Positions 19,265-27,494 of a stretch of DNA of 64,000 bases are shown piece by piece; position 1 is the first letter of the stretch, and the number at the start of each line of letters is the position of its first letter. The notes under the pieces were generated by a model, which saw only the letters and a program-made list of their open reading frames with translations, did not search any database and was not told the DNA's origin. The DNA lies in contig CBDCWA010000004.1 in NCBI GenBank assembly GCA_965223255.1, positions 2,852,001-2,916,000 on the forward strand, in the 5' to 3' direction. A program made the position numbers and the translations under genes. This stretch comes from CBDCWA01 sp965223255 (GTDB lineage: Bacteria > Pseudomonadota > Alphaproteobacteria > Rhizobiales > Hyphomicrobiaceae).

Positions 19265-20248
19265 CTAGCCCTTGCGCTGTCCGCCGACCCGGCTTCCCTT
19301 TTCGTCGGGTGCCCCAAAGTGCTCAAAATACCGCGGATCGATTTTCTCAACCGGCAGAATGATCAGGACATCGGTGGTGCCGAATTGATTGTCGATCACG
19401 GCGCCATCGCCGATCATGGCACCGAGTCGCAGATACCCTTTTATGAGTGGCGGTAGGACACGCAATGCATCTTTCATGGCGATCTGGTCCGCCGGAATCC
19501 GGTCCATAGCAACGTGGAGATGGGGATGCGCGGTGACATTCCACTCCTCGTCGGCCCGCGCATGTGTATGCAGGAACGATAGGGCCATGGCATGTGCGTC
19601 GGGGTCCGTCCCCTCGAAGCTCGCACACCCGATCATCACGTCCACTTTATGCTCGCGCACGTAAGTCCAAAGGCCGTGCCAAAGCAATTCGACAGTGCGC
19701 TTCGTCCGGTAGGGCTTTAGCACACAGGACCTGCCAAGCTCCATGAATCGGTAGCCAGGGGACTTGCGGGCAATTAGTGGTGCGATGTCGTATTCGCCCT
19801 GCGTGTAAAAGCCCAACGAACGTTGCGCAATTTCCTGGCGCAACACGCGATAGGTTCCAATCACACGTGGCTGGCGAAAATTCGCGGCATGATTTGAGTA
19901 TGTCTGATCAGAAGTGTCGACGACCAACAGATGATCGCAAATTGCATCATATTGATCTTCATCACGCTTGCGCATGCGGGCTGTGAGACTGGGTGTCGCC
20001 GACATCTCATTGTAGAAAACCTCGTAGCGCAATTGCTGTGCCAGTCGGATCTGAGCGGGGTTTGTCGCCAACCGCACTTCGAGGTCACCAATGCGGCCAT
20101 AGACCTTGTCTTGCATTCGACGCCGGCCGAACCGCAATTTCCCGAGAGTTTCGTCAACCGCGGCGCCGTTACTCTTTTGGGTGGGGCGTTGAGCACGCAC
20201 CCGCTGTTGCCAAAAGCGGCCTGGAAGATCCAGCGGTTTCAAGCCCAT
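19265..20248 (-). CDS. olsB: OlsB-type L-ornithine N-alpha-acyltransferase (GNAT superfamily)
   Basis: OlsB transfers a 3-hydroxyacyl chain from acyl carrier protein to ornithine, the first step of ornithine lipid synthesis, at the inner membrane. The protein has 327 residues from the ATG at 20246-20248, which has a GGAGGAG SD 7 nt before it. Family features visible are LEVRLATNPAQIRLAQQLRY, CDHLLVVD, VIGTYRVLR, the block RFMELGRSCVLKPYR, GCASFEGTDPDAHA, PPLIKGYLRLGAMIGDGAV and IDPRYFEHF. The N-terminal 45 residues are a basic extension. The partner OlsA could be the PlsC-like protein at 2.7 kb, but that is only a guess. Confidence 0.85.
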   Translation of the reverse strand: MGLKPLDLPGRFWQQRVRAQRPTQKSNGAAVDETLGKLRFGRRRMQDKVYGRIGDLEVRLATNPAQIRLAQQLRYEVFYNEMSATPSLTARMRKRDEDQYDAICDHLLVVDTSDQTYSNHAANFRQPRVIGTYRVLRQEIAQRSLGFYTQGEYDIAPLIARKSPGYRFMELGRSCVLKPYRTKRTVELLWHGLWTYVREHKVDVMIGCASFEGTDPDAHAMALSFLHTHARADEEWNVTAHPHLHVAMDRIPADQIAMKDALRVLPPLIKGYLRLGAMIGDGAVIDNQFGTTDVLIILPVEKIDPRYFEHFGAPDEKGSRVGGQRKG

Positions 20249-20793
20249 CGACGCACTCCTCCGCCCGCAGCTTGTCGGGCGCCCTGGGCCCGAGGTGAAT
20301 GCCAATCCCTAGCAGCCTCTAAGTTTTGGACCAGAACTCTTTGGCCGTCTGCCGCAAGCTCGGAAGGCGTAGGTGGCCCAATAATGCGATTTTCGTCAAT
20401 CCCCGAGCCATCGGAGCCATCTAGGCCAGGTTCGGTGCCAATCCCGACTGGAGCCTATTTCTGGCCGTAACGAACCGCTGCCCACGTTATGAACGTGGGC
20501 AGATTGGCGATAAGCTTCAAACATTCCCTCTTTTGGAAGTATAGACTGCGCAGTGCCACCCGACAACGATCAAAGCCATGCCACACTTTATGCCAACAAC
20601 TAGGGCAGATGATATCCCGCGGCCCGATTAGCACCTAGATGAATGTGCGTCATGTTCGACGCGCTGCAACAGTAGCAGCTCAAGACACAAAGACGTCCCC
20701 CACTAAGACTTGCGCACCAGCGCCCAGTCGGACGTGACACGATTGCAACTAAGGGCAGGTTGCTCAAGGCGGAATTTTGGAAAAACATCTGGA
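20249..20793. other. 545-bp intergenic region upstream of olsB
   Basis: No gene with convincing composition was found on either strand. The region holds the olsB SD at its left edge and one strong hairpin, listed separately. It is downstream of the hybrid kinase and upstream of olsB, so the olsB promoter is probably here; I could not place it. Confidence 0.5.
20478..20502. repeat. perfect 11-bp inverted repeat hairpin
   Basis: Arms CTGCCCACGTT (20478-20488) and AACGTGGGCAG (20492-20502) with a 3-nt ATG loop form a perfect stem. No T-run follows on either strand, so it may be an operator or an RNA structure in the olsB leader rather than a classic terminator. Confidence 0.5.
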
Positions 20794-22929
20794 CTAATCT
20801 GGAATGGCATTTTGGTCGTCGCCGCCGCTTGACACCAAGGTGCGCATTATGGCCTCAAGTTCAACCCGCTCAAACGGTTTGGCCAGATAGCCATCCATTC
20901 CGGCCGCCAGCGCCTGACGTCGGTCTTCTTCGAAAGCATTGGCAGTAACCGCAATAATAGGTGGCATTTTGCTATCTTCGTTGATGCGATCCGCCGTCGC
21001 AATCAGGCTGCGAATCTGGTCCGTCGCAGCGTATCCGTCCAACACCGGCAAATGCAGATCCATCAATATGAGATCGAACCAGCGGGCCTGCTCGCTGACC
21101 GTTTCCCGGACGGCCTCAACGGCCATCTGACCATCTTTTACGTGCACGAGACTGCAGCCCATATTTTCCAGCAGCCGGCGCGACAAAAGCGCATTGATGT
21201 CGTTATCTTCGACCAGCAAGACATGCAACCCCTGCAATACGGGTGTTGCATTTCGATCACCGACCGCAGAAAGTGGATCTAGCTGAGTCTGGCGGCTCGT
21301 CGATGGGCTCGTGCCGTCAGTCGGCCCTTGCGCTGCGCCCAATTGCCTGAGAAGCGCCATCGGGCGCACGGGCCGGATCAGGTAGGCATTAAAACCGGCA
21401 CCTCTAAATTTGCCGATCCCGTCGCGTTGTGTAGCACTCGTCATTACGACGCCTCGCATCGTATCGCCGTCGGCTGCCTCGCGCGCCGCGGCCAACAAAT
21501 CCCTGGCGACATCGACCGCGCAATCACCGTCGACAACAATGGCGTCAATACCGGAGACGATACCATAGGTTGCAGAGCTTTTGAGCCGCGCCCGCGGCAG
21601 CGCCATCTCTTGCACTTTGACGCCGTGGCCACGCAACGTTCTGGCCAGCGCCAGGCGTTCGATGGAGCGATTGGATACAATCAGAACATGGCGCGCCAGA
21701 TCGTCCAGAGCCTCCGGTTCTTTGTCTAAGCTTGCCCCATCGGGCAGCAATTCCAATTCAACTTCAGCAGTGAAGGTTGCCCCACCGCCGGGCGGACTTT
21801 CGACACGAATATCGCCGTTCATGGCGCGCGCCAATTTATGCGAAATTGCCAGTCCAAGGCCGCTGCCACTTTGCTCATCGTTTGACAGATTCTGCTCACG
21901 CTCGTATTCGGCAAAAATGTTATTTAGGAATTCGGGGCTGATACCAACGCCGGTATCCTGCACTTGGATTTGGATGCGGATGATGCTGCCTTCACAGCTT
22001 TTCATTTCGCAACTGACTAATACGCCACCTGTCTCCGTGAACTTAATAGCATTGCTGATGAGATTGAGCAGAATCTGACGTAAGCGGACCTCGTCGCCCA
22101 CCAGTGGGACGGTCAAGCGCTTGTCGATCGTCCAGGCAAGTTCAAGGCCCTTCTTGTGTGCGCGTGTGGCCAAGAGCTCTACGACATGCTGAACACAAAC
22201 CTGCAAGTCAAGCGGATCATCGCGCAGCGTAACCTTGCCGGCTTCAATTTTCGATAGATCCAATAGTTCATCGATCAAAGAGAGCAATGAGCGCGCTGAA
22301 TTGTCGATGGCCTGGCAGTAATTGTCTTGCTCTGGCGTTTGATCCGTGCCCATCAAAAGGTCGGTCATTCCGAGAATTCCATTCATGGGTGTGCGGATTT
22401 CATGACTGACCGCAGCGAGCAATCTTGATTTTGCCTGGTCTGCGGCACGCGCATTGTCGCGTGCTCTGGCCGTTTCCGTTTCACGCGTCCAATATGTCGT
22501 GATATCCCGACCGATTTCCATGAATTCGGGTGCCGTGCCCTCGCCCTGCGGCAGCTGCCGACGTTCCCAAACAAACCAGCGCGGTCCGTCCTTGGTTTGT
22601 ATTTGGATCGGTTCGCTGATCGACAGTGGACCTTGCCCTGTCGACGAGACGTGGGAAACCTCGGATTCCACGTTTGTCATAGGGCCGTGATCACCTTCGC
22701 GGCTGAACAGCTGCCAATAAGTTTCATTGGCAAAAGTTACCGCACCGGACTGATCGCGGCAGCAGATGGCGTCCGTTTGAGAATCCAAATAGAGCCTAAA
22801 TCGTTTCGCCTCCTCGGCATAAAGATCCGATTGAGGTGCGGTGCCTTGCGCGCGCACCCGCGACGACTGACGAGACGTGGGGGTATTTGTGGGCTCATCA
22901 TTTTGCACAATTACCGTCCCGTCAGCCAA
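20794..22929 (-). CDS. hybrid sensor histidine kinase (PAS-HisKA-HATPase-REC-REC)
   Basis: A 711-residue kinase with no clear membrane segment, so probably cytosolic. A PAS domain spans about 43-150, followed by HisKA with the phospho-acceptor His at about residue 176 in AAVSHEIRTPMNG. The ATPase has N, G1 and G2 boxes (LLNLISNAIKF, DTGVGI, GSGLGLAIS). A receiver-like domain at about 415-530 is degenerate: LIVSNRS replaces the usual acidic pair, though VVDGD remains. A C-terminal receiver is intact, with VLLVEDNDINALLSRR and LILMDLHLPVLDG. The start is uncertain: the TTG at 22929 lacks a good SD, and a GTG seven codons later is possible. No response regulator or phosphotransfer gene is adjacent. 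Confidence 0.9.
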   Translation of the reverse strand: MADGTVIVQNDEPTNTPTSRQSSRVRAQGTAPQSDLYAEEAKRFRLYLDSQTDAICCRDQSGAVTFANETYWQLFSREGDHGPMTNVESEVSHVSSTGQGPLSISEPIQIQTKDGPRWFVWERRQLPQGEGTAPEFMEIGRDITTYWTRETETARARDNARAADQAKSRLLAAVSHEIRTPMNGILGMTDLLMGTDQTPEQDNYCQAIDNSARSLLSLIDELLDLSKIEAGKVTLRDDPLDLQVCVQHVVELLATRAHKKGLELAWTIDKRLTVPLVGDEVRLRQILLNLISNAIKFTETGGVLVSCEMKSCEGSIIRIQIQVQDTGVGISPEFLNNIFAEYEREQNLSNDEQSGSGLGLAISHKLARAMNGDIRVESPPGGGATFTAEVELELLPDGASLDKEPEALDDLARHVLIVSNRSIERLALARTLRGHGVKVQEMALPRARLKSSATYGIVSGIDAIVVDGDCAVDVARDLLAAAREAADGDTMRGVVMTSATQRDGIGKFRGAGFNAYLIRPVRPMALLRQLGAAQGPTDGTSPSTSRQTQLDPLSAVGDRNATPVLQGLHVLLVEDNDINALLSRRLLENMGCSLVHVKDGQMAVEAVRETVSEQARWFDLILMDLHLPVLDGYAATDQIRSLIATADRINEDSKMPPIIAVTANAFEEDRRQALAAGMDGYLAKPFERVELEAIMRTLVSSGGDDQNAIPD

Positions 22930-23294
22930 ATTCCAAAATAAATCTGATCTTGCTCAATGCAGTTTATCTAACGCAGTTCCCGGGCAAAATCCGCGAACAA
23001 AAGGCTCGCTACCTGGCACCTCTGCGCCCCGTCCCTATAACCAAAATCATCAATATCATAATAAGTTTGCCAAACCTATTGAACAAACGAACGACGTCCA
23101 ATTACTGCGCGAATTTCGGGTCGCTGCTTATGATTTTAGTGAATCAATAGTCTATTTTTGTACAATCGAGGAGGACTGTACGTAGACAGCATGGATCAAT
23201 GATTTTGCAGTGTGCCGATTTGTGACAATCGATGCGGCCACCGATTGGATCGTCTGGAATGTTAACGGATTAAATCTGGGATTTTCTTGCGCTA
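22930..23294. other. 365-bp AT-rich intergenic region upstream of the hybrid kinase
   Basis: No gene is supported. It is richer in A+T than its surroundings, fitting a promoter region for the minus-strand kinase. A GAGGAGG at about 23170 on the plus strand is followed only by a three-codon frame, so I do not call a gene there. Confidence 0.45.
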
Positions 23295-23504
23295 TCATCC
23301 GCGATCGTCGTCAAGATGCCGGGCGCTTTCCACGCTCAACAGCGGCACGCCGTCGCGGATTGGGAAGGCGAGGCGGGCCGCGCGACTAACGAGTTCCTGT
23401 CTCTGGCTATCATAGCTGAGCGACGTCTTGGTAAGCGGGCAGACCAAGATTTCAAGAAACTTTGATTCTGTTGCTTTTTGTTCCACCACCTTGATGCCGT
23501 CCAT
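23295..23504 (-). CDS. Trm112-like protein (UPF0434/YcaR family)
   Basis: A 69-residue protein of the Trm112 family: EILVCPLTKTSLSYD followed by LVSRAARLAFPIRDGVPLL. In eukaryotes and archaea Trm112 activates several methyltransferases; the bacterial role is not settled. Only one cysteine (in VCP) is present, not a zinc-binding set, which is common in the bacterial form. It follows the LON-domain gene by 50 bp on the same strand, a common alphaproteobacterial pair. Confidence 0.85.
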   Translation of the reverse strand: MDGIKVVEQKATESKFLEILVCPLTKTSLSYDSQRQELVSRAARLAFPIRDGVPLLSVESARHLDDDRG

Positions 23505-23554
23505 TCCAGGGACCGTGCCGTCCGTTTCGCGCCTTCGCGCTGAGCCCGGTCAGC

Positions 23555-24238
23555 CTACTGCATGGTCGAGCCATCGCCACCATTGCCGGAAGCCACGGCC
23601 ATTTCTGCCAACGCCTTGAGCACTTCTGCGCGCATCTGCACGCTCGGGGCTTCAAGTAAGGCCTGCTTTTCCTCAGGTCCGAACGGTGAGACCACCGATA
23701 AGACGTTGACGACTTGCTCTGTCGGCGCATTTGAAATTGCATTCCAGTCGACCGACAGGCTACTTGCTTCGAAATAAGCGCGTAGAACTTCGAACAAGGC
23801 CTCTCTATCGATTTGCTCGATTGTCGCGTCGGCTCCAAAATCCATTGGGAAGTCCGTATAACGTGCAGAAATCGTTCGATAGGGCTTCGTGGTGTCCAAT
23901 TCCTCGCCGGCGGTAAATCGTGCAATACCTGTCAGCGTTATGAATAAGCGCCCATCGTCGAGTTCCTGGAAGGCAGTGACCCTGCCGGCACATCCAACGC
24001 GACGCAATGCAACGTCTTTTCCCTCTGGGCTTTCCACTGCCTCTTCCGTGCGTTCCGGTTGGATTATGCCAAGCACGCGCGAGCCTGAAATCGTGTCATC
24101 CAGAAGTTCCAGGTAGCGCGGCTCGAAGACCTGCAGCGGCAGGGTCGTGCCCGGTAATAGCAACACACCGCGCAGTGGGAATATGGCAAGGTCCGACGGC
24201 AAACTTTCCGGGCTGTGGTAACGATCTGAAATAGGCAC
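23555..24238 (-). CDS. LON peptidase substrate-binding domain-containing protein
   Basis: A stand-alone LON N-terminal domain of 227 residues, with no AAA or protease part. Family pattern: LAIFPLRGVLLLPGTTLPLQ, then VFEPRYLELLDD and VGCAGRVTAFQELDDGRLFI. The domain probably binds unfolded protein, but the role of these short proteins is unknown. I choose the GTG at 24236-24238 because AGGAG lies 7 nt upstream; the frame stays open to an ATG at 24364, but those 42 residues look noncoding. It sits between a thioredoxin-TPR gene and the Trm112-like gene, all minus strand. Confidence 0.87.
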   Translation of the reverse strand: MPISDRYHSPESLPSDLAIFPLRGVLLLPGTTLPLQVFEPRYLELLDDTISGSRVLGIIQPERTEEAVESPEGKDVALRRVGCAGRVTAFQELDDGRLFITLTGIARFTAGEELDTTKPYRTISARYTDFPMDFGADATIEQIDREALFEVLRAYFEASSLSVDWNAISNAPTEQVVNVLSVVSPFGPEEKQALLEAPSVQMRAEVLKALAEMAVASGNGGDGSTMQ

Positions 24239-24439
24239 CGTTTCACTCCTTTGTTGCCAAACAAGCGACAACTCAATCGACGTCCGGGTCGCTAGAGTAG
24301 AGCCAGGCCCGCGTGCAGTCACTTGCGTTAGATACGCTGAAACGTGCGCGAGGGATGAACTCAAACCAAACTTCCAAGTCCCATAGCCACTCTGCCATCG
24401 ACCAAGCGAGTCATCCGCTGCCCTGATTGGCTGTCAGCG

Positions 24440-25357
24440 TCAGGAAAACAGCAGCGACGACAGGCGTCGACGGCCGGCGATCGTCTCTGGATCCGTAGGT
24501 CCCCAGGCTTCAAAGAATTGCAGGAGCTGCTTTCTGGCAGCCTCATCCTGCCAGTCAGGATCGCGACGAAAGCTCTCGAGCAACTGCTCGACCGCTTCCT
24601 TTTTCGAGCCGCCTGCCGCGAGCGCCAGCGCCAAATCCAGCCGCGCTTGGTGGTCATCACCATCGCTTTTCACCTTGCTACGCAAGGCTTCGGTATCTGC
24701 AGCACTTTCCGGCATTTGTCGTGCCAATTCAATTGCTGCGCGCAGCTGCGCGACTTCCGGTGCGCTTTGCTTGTTCGGTGGCACCAACGACAGCGTTTGC
24801 TCAGCGCGGTCACTATCGCCGCCTGTCATGTAACAGTTGGCGAGCCCAACGATAGCGGCGACGTTTTGCCCATCCTGCTGCAAGATCGTGGCATAGATCT
24901 CTGCCGCGCCCTGCAGGTCATTTTGCGAGAGTCGCTCCGAGGCAGCTTCAAGGAGGACACCCGACTCATCTTCCGGGTCGTCCCCGAGCAATCGTTCGAT
25001 GAATTCTCTAATCGCACTTTCCGGTTGTGCGCCCATAAAGCCATCGAGTGGCTGTCCATCTCGAAAGGCATAAATCGTCGGCAGGGACTGGATGCGCAGC
25101 TGTCCGGGAATAGCCGGGTGCTGATCGACATTGAGCTTGGCGAGCCGGACCTTGCCGCCATAACTGGTCACCACCTTTTCCAGCACGGGTGTCAACTGCT
25201 TACATGGTCCGCACCAGTCCGCCCAAAAATCCACCAGCACCAATGCTTCACCGGACGCCTTGATGACATCGTCATTAAAACTGGCCGTATCGGTGTCTTT
25301 GATGAGGTCGCCGGGGGATTGAGAAGCGCCTGATGCACCGCCAAGATCAAGATCCAT
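24440..25357 (-). CDS. cnoX: thioredoxin-TPR protein, CnoX/YbbN-like
   Basis: A 305-residue protein with a thioredoxin domain (about 20-125, active site WADWCGPCKQ, then SLPTIYAFRDGQP with the cis-proline) and a C-terminal helical TPR-like part (about 135-300). CnoX-type proteins are chaperedoxins that protect substrates from over-oxidation and pass them to GroEL. Unlike the E. coli protein, whose site is SQHC, this one keeps CGPC and may be a reducing thioredoxin. The start ATG 25355-25357 is preceded by GGAGAA; an in-frame start 8 codons upstream is possible. Confidence 0.88.
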   Translation of the reverse strand: MDLDLGGASGASQSPGDLIKDTDTASFNDDVIKASGEALVLVDFWADWCGPCKQLTPVLEKVVTSYGGKVRLAKLNVDQHPAIPGQLRIQSLPTIYAFRDGQPLDGFMGAQPESAIREFIERLLGDDPEDESGVLLEAASERLSQNDLQGAAEIYATILQQDGQNVAAIVGLANCYMTGGDSDRAEQTLSLVPPNKQSAPEVAQLRAAIELARQMPESAADTEALRSKVKSDGDDHQARLDLALALAAGGSKKEAVEQLLESFRRDPDWQDEAARKQLLQFFEAWGPTDPETIAGRRRLSSLLFS

Positions 25358-25459
25358 ATTATTCTCCGCCTGCCGGCACACGCTGCAGCCGGCATTGGTG
25401 AGGGTTATTCTGCCCTGACACTAGAGCATGTCAGACTTAAATGGAATCACTTCTGTTGT

Positions 25460-25972
25460 TCAGCCGGCCGCAAGATCAACGATCTCATAGCTGTGCCCGC
25501 AGGCTTCGATAAACCTTAAGAGGTCCGCTTTTGCAATGCCGGTGGTGGCCGTATTCTCGAGCGGATGACAGTTGATACGATCATACTGCATCAGCTGTTT
25601 ATCAATAACGACCCGCACCTCCTGATTCCGGTCGTTCAAAAGTGCAAAGGCGGTCACTGAGCCTGGGCTGACTCCCAGTTTTTCGTATAATAGGTCTCCG
25701 TTGCCGAATGATAAGCGCTTGCAACCCAGAATCTTGTGCAACTGCTTGAGATCGATCCTGGACCGGCTTTCTGCAACAATCAGAAACATGATCCCTTTGG
25801 CGTCCTTCAGGAACAAGTTTTTGGTATGCCCGCCAGGGAGTTGGGCATCGAGTTTCTGGCTTTCCTCAACGGTAAAGACGGCCGGATGCTCGACCGTTTC
25901 GCAGGCGATCCCCAATTCGTTTAATCTTTCGAACAGTGCAGCTCGACTGGCAGGCACGGCAGTTCCCGGCAT
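25460..25972 (-). CDS. prolyl-tRNA editing enzyme ProX (YbaK/PrdX type)
   Basis: A 170-residue YbaK-like deacylase. Features are TVEHPAVFTVEES, GGHTKNLFLKDAKG (with the catalytic-site lysine typical of the family) and LLGVSPGSVTAFALLND-type wording (here KLGVSPGSVTAFALL). These proteins hydrolyse Ala-tRNA-Pro (ProXp-ala) in trans, compensating for a ProRS without an insertion editing domain, as in alphaproteobacteria. It shares strand with the thioredoxin gene. The tRNA-Gly gene begins 147 bp upstream on the other strand. Confidence 0.9.
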   Translation of the reverse strand: MPGTAVPASRAALFERLNELGIACETVEHPAVFTVEESQKLDAQLPGGHTKNLFLKDAKGIMFLIVAESRSRIDLKQLHKILGCKRLSFGNGDLLYEKLGVSPGSVTAFALLNDRNQEVRVVIDKQLMQYDRINCHPLENTATTGIAKADLLRFIEACGHSYEIVDLAAG

Positions 25973-26119
25973 TATCTTTAAGTTTGGTAATCAACGGACC
26001 CTAAAGTTGACCGTTGAATTTACAGAATTGTAAGCAGAAGTCACATCTTGCAATTCCACCGGCGATCAGGCATAAGTCGGCCCCGGCCCTTAAGTGGTCG
26101 CAGCATCATTGATGGTTAT

Positions 26120-26194
26120 GCGGGCGTAGCTCAGCGGTAGAGCGCCACCTTGCCAAGGTGGATGTCGTGAGTTCGATCCTCATCGCCCGCTCCA
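26120..26194 (+). tRNA. tRNA-Gly (anticodon GCC)
   Basis: A complete cloverleaf: acceptor arms GCGGGCG and CGCCCGC, D arm GCTCAGCGGTAGAGC, anticodon stem CCACC/GGTGG enclosing TTGCCAA with GCC at 26152-26154, and a T arm with GTTCGATCC. Discriminator T is at 26191 and CCA is encoded at 26192-26194. It reads GGC and GGU glycine codons. Confidence 0.98.
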
Positions 26195-26255
26195 TTTACT
26201 TCGCCCCGCGGTGCAGCTGCATTCCAATTCCATGAGGGCCCTTTCCAATCAAACC

Positions 26256-27263
26256 CTACGCCGATGCGTCATTCTTACCCTCTGATGGAACATCTTCATT
26301 GGCGGCACTGAGCGAATCCGAAATCTCATCCATCGGAACCTCTTCCGCGACCGCCTCCAATTCCGGTTCGACATGCTCCTGGCCGGTATCCGCCGTTTCA
26401 GTAACGGCCGGTTCAAGCTGAACGTCCTCGGCTTCCACCTCCTCGATCCGCTTGATGACTTCTGCCGCCAAAGCCTTCATGGCGACGCCCGCGTCACCGG
26501 GATATTTGGCAGAATAGGAACGTTTCTCTGAATGGAAGCGTGCAGCATCCTGCAGCGCATTAATCCGTGGAATGACAGTTTCGAAGCAGAAATTATCTTC
26601 CTTCGAGCGCAACCACTTGTCATATTCATCATCGGCCCGCGATAAACGATCCTTCATATTGACGACGACGCCAAGATTTCGAGCAAAACCCATTTCGGGG
26701 TTGAGATCCTTAAAGCGCTGGAAGACGTCGAGACCACACACCGAGACATAGTCCGGTTTGGTCGGGGATATATAGAGGTCTGCCTCTCTGAGCCAGCTTT
26801 CTGTGAGCACTGAGAGGCCGGGCGGACAGTCGATAAGGATAATATCGAAGACCGGGCGAACCTCTTCGATAAGCCGGCCAATTACGGTTCTCAAGTTGCT
26901 GTGACGGCTCTGGCGGGAGATTTCGCGTTCGAGCAGCGTTAGCTCCATATCACTGGGGATAATGAACACCGAGCGTGCATCATCAATGTCGGAGACATCC
27001 CGGACCACGTAATTGGTCCAGTCCGCTGTTTCATCGTGCAAGATCGTTGCATTGAGGTATTGCAGAATCGTTTGTCCCTGGGTCTGCAACTTGTACAGGT
27101 TCGATGTCGTCATCAGCATGGCGCTGATACTGGCCTGGGAATCCGAATCGATAATCAACACGTTCTTATCGTGGAAAGCCGATAGGGTCTCCGCGAGGCC
27201 GAGGACAATCGTCGATTTGCCGACTCCGCCCTTGGTATTCATAATCGCGATGGTGTTGCGCAT
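26256..27263 (-). CDS. ParA-family ATPase with acidic C-terminal tail
   Basis: A 335-residue ParA/MinD-type ATPase with the deviant Walker A KGGVGKST at residues 11-18, DSDSQAS (switch I) and ILIDCPPGLSVLTES (switch II/Walker B). These proteins form ATP dimers on DNA and position chromosomes, plasmids or protein clusters. The last 85 residues are acidic and low-complexity. There is no ParB, parS or MipZ-specific neighbour, so the cargo is unknown; it does not look like chromosomal ParA because gidA/gidB/parB are absent. The start MRNTIAIMN at 27261-27263 is chosen over an upstream frame extension. Confidence 0.87.
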   Translation of the reverse strand: MRNTIAIMNTKGGVGKSTIVLGLAETLSAFHDKNVLIIDSDSQASISAMLMTTSNLYKLQTQGQTILQYLNATILHDETADWTNYVVRDVSDIDDARSVFIIPSDMELTLLEREISRQSRHSNLRTVIGRLIEEVRPVFDIILIDCPPGLSVLTESWLREADLYISPTKPDYVSVCGLDVFQRFKDLNPEMGFARNLGVVVNMKDRLSRADDEYDKWLRSKEDNFCFETVIPRINALQDAARFHSEKRSYSAKYPGDAGVAMKALAAEVIKRIEEVEAEDVQLEPAVTETADTGQEHVEPELEAVAEEVPMDEISDSLSAANEDVPSEGKNDASA

Positions 27264-27494
27264 AGGGTGTTTAGTTCCTGCGTGGCTCTGCCTGACCGTG
27301 TAAAACGGAATCGGATCTAGATAAGGCCAAAAATTGGCCTCAAAGCGATGTCGGCGAAAACTAGCGTTGGAGCAATCGCACACGCTGCGGTCCTTGAAAA
27401 GGCCTGGTGCGCAATTGCCGGCAAAGTTTGGTAAATCGGCCGCATTTTGGCGATCCAGGGCAGTGGCCGGCGAACGATTGGGGGAGAGACGGGC

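Noticed and set aside
20336..20460. Repeated GAGCCATC words suggesting a short tandem repeat
   Set aside because: Only two imperfect short copies are present, too little to call an array.
26256..27263. Calling the ParA-type gene the chromosome-partition parA or mipZ
   Set aside because: No parB, parS cluster or gid genes are adjacent, and the acidic tail is unlike standard chromosomal ParA; the general family name is safer.
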